Source: Muribaculaceae bacterium
Lineage (GTDB): Bacteria; Bacteroidota; Bacteroidia; Bacteroidales; Muribaculaceae
DNA length: 41,798 bases
Direction of reading: 5' to 3'
Assembly (NCBI GenBank): GCA_029060285.1
Contig: JAIDUH010000007.1
Coordinates: forward strand, 1 to 41,798
Every line of letters begins with the position of its first letter. Positions within the stretch are counted from its first letter, which is position 1. A program made the position numbers and the translations under genes. Shown one piece after another: positions 32,250-41,798 of this stretch. The notes below the pieces were generated by a model. The model was not told the origin of the DNA and searched no databases. It saw only the letters and a list, made by a program, of their open reading frames with translations.

Positions 32250-33902
32250 ATGTATAATTATAAAAGGAGAAAAAGCAGCGTTGCCAAAGCCGGCAATGTT
32301 GAAATAGGAGGCGACAACCCCATCCGCATCCAGTCGATGTGCAACACCAACACCAACGACACCGAGGCAAGCGCAGCGCAAGCTCGACGTATCGCCGATG
32401 CCGGTGGTGAACTTGTGCGTCTCACTACTCAAGGCGTGAAAGAAGCCTCCAACATGGCAAATATCAAGAAAGCTTTGCTTGCGGATGGCTGCTACGTTCC
32501 CCTCGTGGCTGATGTCCACTTCAATCCGAAAGCTGCTTTTGAAGCCGCCACCACTTGCGACAAGGTCCGTATCAATCCCGGCAATTTCGTCGACGCTGCG
32601 CGCACATTCCGGAAATTGGAGTTTACAGATGAGGAATATGCTTTGGAGCTTGAAAAGATTCGGGCGAAATTCGTTCCTTTCCTTAATATATGTAAGGAGA
32701 ACGGCACCTGTGTCCGTCTTGGCGTCAACCATGGTTCCCTTTCCGACCGTATCATGAGCCGATATGGCGATACTCCTGCCGGCATGGTGGAATCTGTGAT
32801 GGAGTTTCTCCGAATAGCCCGAGAAGAGGATTTCGACAATATTGTAATATCGGTGAAAGCTTCCAATGTCACTGTAATGGTGGCTACCGTCCGTCTGCTT
32901 GTCGAGGCGATGGATGCTGAAGACATGCATTTCCCTCTCCATCTTGGTGTCACTGAAGCCGGCGACGGTGAAGATGGTCGCATCAAAAGCGCTGTTGGTA
33001 TCGGCACCCTCCTTGCTGATGGAATAGGTGATACCATCAGGGTGTCTCTAAGCGAAGATCCCGAGAATGAGATCCCGTTGGCCATCAAACTTCGCGACTA
33101 TATAGCCTCCCGTTCAGGCCACGACCCCATCCCCGTCCCGGACCATGTCCTCCCCGGCAAACCCCGCGACCACGCTGTCCCATTTAATAGCATACGCCAC
33201 TCCTCGCCCGTCACTCAAAGCCAGACTCAATCTGTCGTCGACTTCCCCGTCATGGATGTTGACTTCACCCTCCAGCCTGACTGGCATTATGTCTCCACAT
33301 CCATGCAGCCGAAGCTCTTTGACGATGAGCTTCCGATTGTGTTGACTACATCCTCCGACAATCGGCCCGGCGCAATCAAAAGTTGGATCGACCGATTTGT
33401 GGCAATGGGAGGCAAGAATCCTGTAATCGTCATGATGGGATTCCTCACCACTGACCTTGAAACCCTCCAGATTGAAGCTGCAGCCGACTTCGGTCCTCTC
33501 TTGCTCGATGGCTATGCTTCAGGTATCGGAATTGTAGCGTCTGAGAAATTCTCCAAAGAAGAGGTGAAGAGTGTCGCTCTCGGCATATTGCAGGCAGCCC
33601 GTCTTCGCATTTCGAAGACTGAATACATTGCATGCCCCGGTTGTGGACGTACTCTCTTTGATCTCCAGAAAACCTTGGCTGAAGTTAAGGCTAATACTGC
33701 TCATCTGAAAGGTCTGAAGATTGGAGTAATGGGATGCATCGTCAATGGTCCCGGTGAGATGGCTGATGCTGATTATGGCTATGTCGGCGCAGGTCCCGGC
33801 AGGGTCTCCATATACAAAGGCAAGGAACTTGTCAAGAAAAACATCCCTGCTTCTGAAGCCCTCCCTGCCCTCCTCGCCCTGATAGAATCCGATCGCAAAT
33901 AG
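32250..33902 (+). CDS. ispG: 4-hydroxy-3-methylbut-2-enyl-diphosphate synthase (large Bacteroidetes type)
   Basis: The 550-residue enzyme catalyses the penultimate step of the methylerythritol phosphate isoprenoid pathway. The N-terminal TIM barrel has IRIQSMCNTNTNDT and VPLVADVHFNP. The C-terminal [4Fe-4S] domain has ACPGCGRTLFDL and MGCIVNGPGEMADADYGYVG, containing the three Cys and the Glu ligands. Between them (about 275-420) is the extra domain found in the large IspG of Bacteroidetes, chlamydiae and plants. The length is near the norm for this type. A hairpin may mask its ribosome site. Confidence 0.96.
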   Translation: MYNYKRRKSSVAKAGNVEIGGDNPIRIQSMCNTNTNDTEASAAQARRIADAGGELVRLTTQGVKEASNMANIKKALLADGCYVPLVADVHFNPKAAFEAATTCDKVRINPGNFVDAARTFRKLEFTDEEYALELEKIRAKFVPFLNICKENGTCVRLGVNHGSLSDRIMSRYGDTPAGMVESVMEFLRIAREEDFDNIVISVKASNVTVMVATVRLLVEAMDAEDMHFPLHLGVTEAGDGEDGRIKSAVGIGTLLADGIGDTIRVSLSEDPENEIPLAIKLRDYIASRSGHDPIPVPDHVLPGKPRDHAVPFNSIRHSSPVTQSQTQSVVDFPVMDVDFTLQPDWHYVSTSMQPKLFDDELPIVLTTSSDNRPGAIKSWIDRFVAMGGKNPVIVMMGFLTTDLETLQIEAAADFGPLLLDGYASGIGIVASEKFSKEEVKSVALGILQAARLRISKTEYIACPGCGRTLFDLQKTLAEVKANTAHLKGLKIGVMGCIVNGPGEMADADYGYVGAGPGRVSIYKGKELVKKNIPASEALPALLALIESDRK

Positions 33903-33904
33903 CA

Positions 33905-34080
33905 ACAGAAACCTCAGCCCCTGAGTATAGCACAGGGCGTACGACCCGTTCGTCCCTACCTTCTTCGCGCCCATGCGTGAGCATGGTCCGAATCCTTCCG
34001 TATATTCAATTCTCCTTAAGGAGCCTCCCGCGGGACCAAGCGTGATGTTCCCGACGGAAAGACATCTCAAATTAAAAAGC
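33905..34080. other. GC-rich palindrome cluster between ispG and the collagen-like gene
   Basis: Within about 150 bp lie several short palindromes: CCATGC-GTGA-GCATGG (33971-33986, with a GNRA-type loop), CTCCTTAAGGAG (34012-34023) and TCCCGCGGGA (34026-34035). A CCCTG/CAGGG stem lies near the ispG stop, and TTCCG/CGGAA flank the later palindromes. The block is GC-rich against an AT-rich flank. It could be a structured RNA or a dispersed intergenic repeat; no family is recognised. The minus-strand ORF across it is an ispG shadow. Confidence 0.4.
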
Positions 34081-34162
34081 AGCGGTAAAATATAAAAAAT
34101 ACTAAAACTTTATCTATACTTTGTTGTTATACGTTGTATAGTGGAAAAAATTTTGCAAAATA

Positions 34163-34195
34163 TTTGTGAAATTTGAAAAAATTATATTAATTTTG
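34163..34195 (+). promoter_or_regulatory. Promoter of the collagen-like lipoprotein gene
   Basis: TTTG at 34163-34166, a 21-bp spacer and TAATTTTG at 34188-34195 match the Bacteroidetes consensus. The 5' UTR is about 135 nt. Confidence 0.7.
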
Positions 34196-34337
34196 CATTC
34201 GTTTATAGTGAATGTCAAAATATGAGATGTCCCAGGCTCGCTTGCAATGAGTTTTGTCAGGTGCTCGTCATTGATTCCACGCGTAAAGGTAAAAATATAA
34301 CAACTAAATAATTATCAATAACTTAAAACTACTGAAG

Positions 34338-36611
<2,274 letters not shown>

Positions 36612-36627
36612 GTTTTGATTGATTCGT

Positions 36628-36653
36628 GTCCGGAGCCGTCTCCGGTTCCGGAC
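36628..36653 (+). other. Intercistronic hairpin
   Basis: GTCCGGA and TCCGGAC form the outer stem and GCCG/CCGG complements pair inside. No U-run follows, so it is unlikely to be a strong terminator. It may be a processing or stability element between the lipoprotein and OmpA-family genes. Confidence 0.5.
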
Positions 36654-36698
36654 CGATACTGAAACTAATCGGAAACCCAAATATTAAAGAATTCAATT

Positions 36699-37826
36699 AT
36701 GAAATTAAATAAAATTCTTCTCGCTGGTGCTATGCTTTTCGCTGGAGCTTCTGCTATGGCACAAGAAACCATCACCGAGTATTCATATGTTCCCAACTGG
36801 TATATCCAGGGACAATTCGGTGGTCAGGAAACTCTTGGCGAATCATCTTTCGGCCACCTCTTCAACCCCAATGCTCAGATAGCAGCCGGCTACAACTTCA
36901 ATCCTTACATTGGCGCTCGTCTCGCTGTCAACGCTTGGCAGTCTAAGGGTGCTCTCAATGATTTCACAGGCAAAATTGGCAATGGCCACTGGAAATGGAA
37001 TTATGTAGCTCCTACTGTTGACGCTGTTGTAAATCTTACAAACCTCATCGGCGGTTATGATCCATATCGTCTTGTTGACGTTGACCTTATTGCCGGTATC
37101 GGTGCTAACATCGGTTTCAACAACAAGCAGGCTAACGAATACAGCCAAAAGCTCGTTAACGCAGGTGCTGATAAACTTGGTCTTCTCTGGGACGGCACTA
37201 AGGCTCGTTTCGTAGGTCAGTTCGGTTGCGACCTTAACTTCAATGTTTCTGAGCATGTTGCTCTTGGCATTGAGCTTATGGCTAATGTACTTCCTGACGG
37301 TTACAACTCTAAGAAGGCTGGCAACGCTGACTGGTATTTCAATGGTCTCGCCGGCATCAAGTATACTTTCGGTCCTAAGTACAACAAGACTACACGCACT
37401 GTAGAGGTTCCTGTTCAGCAGCCTCAGATCATCGAGCGTATCATCGAGAAAGTTGTAGAGCAGGCTCCTGTCACCAACGTCATCGAGGAAGTTAAGCCTG
37501 AAATGCTTCGTCGCGACATCTTCTTCCGCATCAACACTGCTACTATCACTAAGGAAGAAATGTACAAGGTCAACGAAGTTGCTCAGTTCCTTAAGGATCA
37601 CCCCAATGCTAAGGTTGTCATCACAGGTTATGCTGACAAGGGTACTGGTACACTCGCTATCAACCTCCGTCTCAGCAAGCAGCGTGCTGAAATCGTAGCT
37701 AACACTCTTAAGAAGAACTATTCTATCGCTCCTGACCGTATCATCGTGAAGAGCATGGGCGAAGCTGAAGAGCAGCCTTATGCAGATCCAGTTGACAACC
37801 GTGTAGCTATCTGCGTTTGCGAATAA
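36699..37826 (+). CDS. OmpA-family outer-membrane protein
   Basis: The 375-residue protein has a signal peptide ending AMAQ, an N-terminal eight-stranded-barrel-like region (about 25-225) and a linker rich in Glu, Val and Pro with IIERIIEKVVEQ. The C-terminal OmpA domain (about 260-375) has VVITGYADKGTGTLAINLRLSKQRAE and the usual Asp and Arg peptidoglycan-binding positions. Codon use is strongly biased toward a few codons, suggesting high expression. It should link the outer membrane to peptidoglycan. It follows the collagen-like lipoprotein and ends at a strong terminator. Confidence 0.93.
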   Translation: MKLNKILLAGAMLFAGASAMAQETITEYSYVPNWYIQGQFGGQETLGESSFGHLFNPNAQIAAGYNFNPYIGARLAVNAWQSKGALNDFTGKIGNGHWKWNYVAPTVDAVVNLTNLIGGYDPYRLVDVDLIAGIGANIGFNNKQANEYSQKLVNAGADKLGLLWDGTKARFVGQFGCDLNFNVSEHVALGIELMANVLPDGYNSKKAGNADWYFNGLAGIKYTFGPKYNKTTRTVEVPVQQPQIIERIIEKVVEQAPVTNVIEEVKPEMLRRDIFFRINTATITKEEMYKVNEVAQFLKDHPNAKVVITGYADKGTGTLAINLRLSKQRAEIVANTLKKNYSIAPDRIIVKSMGEAEEQPYADPVDNRVAICVCE

Positions 37827-37886
37827 TTAAAAAAATCTTCGCTTAGGATACAATATATGATGCATCCATAGCGTTATCGAAAAGCA

Positions 37887-37925
37887 CATCCGTCGTGTCA
37901 GAGTGCACGACGGATGCGTTTTATT
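37887..37925 (+). terminator. Intrinsic terminator of the OmpA gene
   Basis: CATCCGTCGTG (37887-37897) pairs perfectly with CACGACGGATG (37906-37916), followed by CGTTTTATT. The 11-bp GC-rich stem and T-run make this the clearest terminator in the window. Confidence 0.9.
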
Positions 37926-37951
37926 AAGTAAAATAACCTCAATAATTGCTT

Positions 37952-39133
37952 ATGAAAAGATACTTACTCTTCTTTTTTGCCACTGCTGCGTGTCTTTCGG
38001 CTTTTGCTGAATTGGGCGGGAACGGATATTATCGTGTCCAGAATGCTTTGACAAAGCGATATGCCTTTCTCTTTGACAATAAAGGACGCGTAGATGATAA
38101 GACCACGACTGCAGACGTGCAATCCCTTCAGTTGTTTAGCGGTTTCTTGAGAGCATCTTCAGATCCATCATCGATATTTTATGTAGAATCGGCTCAAAAT
38201 GCAGGACAAGGCTCTTATTATGACATTGCCGGTCAGGGTACAAGTGTACATGGTTTTCTTAACGAATACGTGAAGATTATTAAAGGTAAGACTTATGATA
38301 ATCAGCAAGCATATTATGCATACGTTATGAGGAGTGGAGTAGCTAAATATTTAGGTGATCGTCAACCTGATGTATCTATTGAACATGGATTAGCTACTGC
38401 AGACGGGGAAAAAGATATGCGCCTTTGGTATATTCATCCTGTCGATGCTTCATCCGATGATTGCTATTTCGGAATTGCTCCCACACTCACTGCCGGAGGG
38501 AAATATTATTATCCGCTTTATGCTGATTTCCCATACTCTGCATATTCCGAGGGTGTCAAATTCTACTATGTTGCCAAAGTCGACCATCGTGTGGGTATTG
38601 CAGTTCTTAAGGAAGTGGAAGGTACGGTCCCTGCAGGAAAAGCTGTGATTGTGGAGTGCTCGACTCCTCTTGCCACTTCTAACCGCCTTAACGTCGGAGC
38701 TTCCGGCAATATGGCTGATTTGACCGACAGCAAGCTTGCCGGTGTCTACTTCGACAATGATGTCAAGCCTACCAACTTTCATTATAATCGCACTCCTTAT
38801 GACAAGCAGACGATGCGCACTCTCGGTATAGTGGATGGTAAATTGTCGTTCGTTGTTGGTAATGAAGAATTCCTTCCCAGAAACCAGGCATATCTCCAGC
38901 TGTCAGATGAAAAACAGTATAAGGTTGCCAACTATACCCTGATGAGTGAAGAAGAGTACGCTGAGGCTACCCTTTCCGTTGATGTCTTGCCTGTAGGTGC
39001 GACTGTCGATGTATATAGCCTTGACGGCAGGCTCATTAGTTCCGGCATTTCAAAAGCTGATGTGCATTCTCTTGGCAAAGGATTATATATCATCAGAGGG
39101 AATGGAATATCAGAGAAGATGGCGGTGCATTGA
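37952..39133 (+). CDS. Secreted protein with type IX sorting-like C-terminus
   Basis: The track starts at a TTG; the ATG at 37952 opens directly on a signal peptide (KRYLLFFFATAACLSAFA), so the product is 393 residues. The mature part starts with GGNGYYRVQNALTKRYAF, seen in Bacteroidales extracellular proteins, and is beta-rich. The last 70 residues (LPVGATVDVYSLDGRLI ... LGKGLYIIRGNG) look like a Por/type IX secretion C-terminal sorting domain. No catalytic motif is recognised. It is a separate unit between two terminators. Confidence 0.75.
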   Translation: MKRYLLFFFATAACLSAFAELGGNGYYRVQNALTKRYAFLFDNKGRVDDKTTTADVQSLQLFSGFLRASSDPSSIFYVESAQNAGQGSYYDIAGQGTSVHGFLNEYVKIIKGKTYDNQQAYYAYVMRSGVAKYLGDRQPDVSIEHGLATADGEKDMRLWYIHPVDASSDDCYFGIAPTLTAGGKYYYPLYADFPYSAYSEGVKFYYVAKVDHRVGIAVLKEVEGTVPAGKAVIVECSTPLATSNRLNVGASGNMADLTDSKLAGVYFDNDVKPTNFHYNRTPYDKQTMRTLGIVDGKLSFVVGNEEFLPRNQAYLQLSDEKQYKVANYTLMSEEEYAEATLSVDVLPVGATVDVYSLDGRLISSGISKADVHSLGKGLYIIRGNGISEKMAVH

Positions 39134-39171
39134 TGTATTCAAACAATATATCCTTTTCTATGTTATATAAA

Positions 39172-39213
39172 GTGGGGACGCTCGGGAACGAACCTGATGC
39201 GTCCACAATTTTT
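39172..39213 (+). terminator. Terminator of the secreted-protein gene
   Basis: GTGGGGACGC pairs with GCGTCCAC (one bulged G) around a 17-nt loop, followed by AATTTTTAT. It lies just upstream of the helicase gene, so part of the helicase leader may overlap it. Confidence 0.7.
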
Positions 39214-39230
39214 ATAAAAACACAGAAATT

Positions 39231-41165
39231 ATGGAAGAGCAACAAGATAAGGAAATGAAGACGTTTGAAGACCTTGGCGTTGACCCTCGTCTTCTTAAGG
39301 CTATCGGTGAACTCGGTTTTGAGCATCCGATGCCGATACAAGAAATGGTGATCCCTCACCTCATTTCTAAGGAAGGTGATGTAGTGGGTCTCGCACAGAC
39401 CGGCACCGGTAAGACTGCGGCATTCGGTCTTCCTCTGCTTCAGAGGATTGACCCCGATAGTGATGCTACACAGGCTCTCGTGATTGCACCTACCCGTGAG
39501 CTTTGTCTCCAGATTGCAGGTGACTTGGCTGACTTTGCCAAATATCTAGACGGTGTGAAGATTATCCCTGTATACGGAGGGAGCAGTATCGACTCGCAGA
39601 TAAAGGCTATACGCAAGGGCGCACAGGTCATTGTTGCTACGCCGGGGCGTCTGATCGACCTTATTAAGAGGGGAGTGGTGAAGCTGGAAAAAGTCAATAC
39701 AGTGATCCTCGACGAAGCCGACGAGATGCTCAACATGGGCTTTATCGATGATATCAACGAGATCCTTTCGCATGTGCCCGAAGATCGCAAGATGCTGATG
39801 TTCTCAGCTACCATGCCTAAGGAGATTGCGGCTATTGCCCGTAATTTCATGAAGGAGCCGGTTGAATTCGTGGCCGGAAACAAAAATGAAGGGGCGAAAA
39901 ATGTCAAGCATATCTACTATATGGTCAAGGCGCACGACAAGTATCTTGCCCTGAAACGTGTTGCTGACAATAATCCCGATATATACGGAATAATCTTCTG
40001 TCGCACCAAACGTGAGACTCAGGAGATTGCCGATAAGCTGATAGCTGACGGCTATAATGCCGATTGCCTTCACGGCGACCTCTCACAGGCTCAGCGGGAC
40101 TTGGCTATGAAGAAATTCCGTGATCATGTCACTCAGCTGCTTGTTGCTACCGACGTGGCTGCCCGTGGACTTGATGTTGATGACCTTACTCATGTCATCA
40201 ACTATGGGCTTCCTGATGATGTGGCGGTCTATACCCACCGTTCCGGCCGTACAGGTCGTGCCAACAAGACCGGTGTGTCGGTTGCTATCATCCACTCTCG
40301 CGAGCGCAGCAAGCTCCGCGAGATTGAAAAGAGAATCGGCAAGACTTTCGAATATAAGAAAGTCCCGACGCCCGACCATATCATCGAGAAGCAGATCTAC
40401 AACCTCGCCGACCGTATTGAGCGCGTGGAAGTGGACGATGCCCAGATCGAACGTTTCCTTCCCGGTGTGCGTAAGAAACTGGAATGGCTGTCTGAAGAAG
40501 ATCTCCTTAAGAGAGTGTTGTCGCTTGAATTCAACAGGCTACTCGAATACTATCGCGATATGCCCGACATCGACCTGAATGCAGACGCAAAGAAAGAAAG
40601 GTCAGAACGTGGCGACCGGAAAGATAAGAAGGGAAGAGAGAGAAGCGGAGAGCGGAGAGAAAGAGGCGATAAAGATCGTCGTACTGCTGAAGATGGATAT
40701 GAACGCCTGATGGTAAATATCGGTAAGGCGCAGGGATTCTTCCCCGGTAATCTTATGGACCTCATCAATCGCTCAGTGGTAGGATCAAAACCGGAAATCG
40801 GTCGCATCGACCTGTTGCCTGAATATACTCTTTTCGATGTCAGGAAGCAGGATGCCCGTAAGGTGGTGGATGCACTGAAAAACTCTGATTTCTTCGGTCG
40901 CAAGATTAAGGCAGAGTTCGCTACCGATCGTGATTATGCCCGTGAAGCTAAAGACCGTGTGAAGAAATCCGAGCTTAAGAAGGCTAAGGCGGAGAGCGGA
41001 GAGCGCAGAGGCAGGAAAGCTGCCAAGACAGCCCGCACGGATTATGATATGTCGCTTGCCGGACCCTCTAAACCAAAGAAGGAAAAAAAAGAGAAGAAGA
41101 GCAAGAAAAGCGACTCCGGTAAGCCGAAATATAACGGAAACTATGATATATTCAAGAAAAAATGA
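39231..41165 (+). CDS. deaD: DEAD-box RNA helicase with RNA-binding C-terminus
   Basis: The 644-residue protein has the full DEAD-box set: a Q-motif (FEHPMPIQ), AQTGTGKT at 55-62, PTRELCLQ, TPGRLIDL, LDEADEM near 163, SATMP, and HRSGRTGRA near 340. After the two RecA domains come a helical extension, a charged Arg/Lys/Glu/Asp linker and a DbpA-type RNA-binding domain (about 495-570, VNIGKAQGFFPGNLMDLI). A Lys-rich tail ends the protein. This is the DeaD/CsdA type, acting in ribosome assembly and cold adaptation. The stop overlaps the next start by 4 nt (ATGA). Confidence 0.95.
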   Translation: MEEQQDKEMKTFEDLGVDPRLLKAIGELGFEHPMPIQEMVIPHLISKEGDVVGLAQTGTGKTAAFGLPLLQRIDPDSDATQALVIAPTRELCLQIAGDLADFAKYLDGVKIIPVYGGSSIDSQIKAIRKGAQVIVATPGRLIDLIKRGVVKLEKVNTVILDEADEMLNMGFIDDINEILSHVPEDRKMLMFSATMPKEIAAIARNFMKEPVEFVAGNKNEGAKNVKHIYYMVKAHDKYLALKRVADNNPDIYGIIFCRTKRETQEIADKLIADGYNADCLHGDLSQAQRDLAMKKFRDHVTQLLVATDVAARGLDVDDLTHVINYGLPDDVAVYTHRSGRTGRANKTGVSVAIIHSRERSKLREIEKRIGKTFEYKKVPTPDHIIEKQIYNLADRIERVEVDDAQIERFLPGVRKKLEWLSEEDLLKRVLSLEFNRLLEYYRDMPDIDLNADAKKERSERGDRKDKKGRERSGERRERGDKDRRTAEDGYERLMVNIGKAQGFFPGNLMDLINRSVVGSKPEIGRIDLLPEYTLFDVRKQDARKVVDALKNSDFFGRKIKAEFATDRDYAREAKDRVKKSELKKAKAESGERRGRKAAKTARTDYDMSLAGPSKPKKEKKEKKSKKSDSGKPKYNGNYDIFKKK

Positions 41166-41798
41166 CGTTATCCTTCAATAAGGCAGCGGTTGTAAAGACG
41201 TTGTTGATGTTTATGTGCCTCGTGACTACCGTCACGGGGTATGCTGATGTGAAAGAATCCCAACCCCTTACTGCCTCCAAGGTCTTTGCTGAGATCCCTC
41301 TTGAAGTCTTGGATATGCTCCGGCAATCGACTCGTCTGGACATGATCGACTACTATAGTCAGGCGGATAGTCTGGTGACGGTGCAAGATGCTCTTGGCGG
41401 TCAAAGCCGTCTTCAGCAAGTGGAATCCGACTATCTGAAAGTGTCGGTGACTCCCGTCAGCACACTCGAGATAAAGCTTCTTCCTGCCAAAAAGGATCAG
41501 ATCATTATGACCCTCTATACAGTGGGAAATGATTCTCTTGCTAGTGACACCCAAGTCAAGTTTTTCGATTCCGCTTTGAAACCCCTCTCTACCGAAAAGT
41601 ACTTGAAAACCCCGGTTCTCAAAGATTTCTTCACACTTAAGAACTCAGGTCTAAGTGCATCTGAGGTAGCTGAAAAGATCCCCTTTGAGGCGATCGTCTA
41701 CTCTACAGGTCCGGGCGATACCCCGCTGACCGCCACCCTGACCACCCTGAAAGCCATCTCCAAGGAAGACCGCGACCTCCTGACCCCCCTTCTTGCCC
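41162..41798 (+). CDS. DUF3256 family exported protein (partial, cut by window edge)
   Basis: The ATG overlaps the helicase stop and opens a frame with no stop to the window end, 212 codons. It has a signal peptide ending near GYAD, then FAEIPLEVLDMLRQSTRLDMIDYY, an SDYLKVSVTPVSTLEIKLLP segment and ASDTQVKFFD, the DUF3256 pattern of small Bacteroidales secreted proteins of unknown function. It was missed by the ORF track, probably because its stop lies outside the window. The minus-strand ORFs listed here are shadows. Confidence 0.85.
   Translation, partial: MTLSFNKAAVVKTLLMFMCLVTTVTGYADVKESQPLTASKVFAEIPLEVLDMLRQSTRLDMIDYYSQADSLVTVQDALGGQSRLQQVESDYLKVSVTPVSTLEIKLLPAKKDQIIMTLYTVGNDSLASDTQVKFFDSALKPLSTEKYLKTPVLKDFFTLKNSGLSASEVAEKIPFEAIVYSTGPGDTPLTATLTTLKAISKEDRDLLTPLLA

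Noticed and set aside
33519-34070. 183-residue minus-strand ORF
   Set aside because: Most of it is antisense to the ispG iron-sulfur domain, and the rest is the palindrome block.

Overview
The window looks like a chromosomal segment of a Bacteroidales bacterium, most likely from the gut Muribaculaceae or a close relative. The evidence is the recurring Bacteroidetes promoter pattern (TTTG, about 20 bp, TAnnTTTG), families largely typical of this phylum (DUF2851, DUF3256, DUF3467, DUF3853, the large IspG, LytTR regulators paired with TPR kinases, a type IX secretion-like C-terminal domain) and a Bacteroides-type mobilizable element. The genus is inference; no rRNA is present.

Layout. (1) 167-5756, minus strand: a polytopic membrane protein and a flippase-like protein, then a LytTR response regulator with its TPR-containing LytS-type kinase. 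(2) 5789-6297: a candidate short RNA or micro-ORF unit with its own promoter and terminator, then a CAU-anticodon tRNA with a textbook promoter. (3) 6255-15843: a decayed integrative mobilizable element in the 3' end of that tRNA. It is bounded by a 52-bp direct repeat and carries a tyrosine integrase at its right end, an AAA ATPase, DUF3853, a MobC-like protein and a relaxase truncated before its metal-binding motif. It also holds an AT-rich WG-repeat gene, two eroded transposase fragments and a cluster of three small unknown genes, one with an in-frame stop. A further tRNA-like fossil at 15872-16060 suggests more than one integration. (4) 16341-22280, plus strand: rhodanese, prmC, recX, comF, pyrE, an SRPBCC protein, a Cys-rich Rieske-like lipoprotein and a LysE-type transporter with a long extra C-terminal domain. 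(5) 22326-28181: a TPM-domain protein, dgt, a small lipoprotein, a DUF2851 protein and a putative outer-membrane protein, with 7-bp repeat arrays abutting two stop codons. (6) 28448-33902, plus strand: a pseudouridine synthase, a PAP2-like membrane protein, DUF3467-cysS and ispG. (7) 34338-41798: a lipoprotein with a 20-triplet collagen-like tract, an OmpA-family protein, a secreted protein with a sorting-type C-terminus, a DEAD-box helicase and the start of a DUF3256 protein.

Most of the window is ordinary core genome. The points most worth a second look are the collagen-like lipoprotein beside an OmpA protein, the layered tRNA integration site with integrase-arm-like repeats at both ends, the short transcript before the tRNA, the 18-bp repeat and palindrome leader of the DUF3853 gene, and the Cys-only Rieske-like lipoprotein. 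All calls come from reading sequence and translations; no database search was run.
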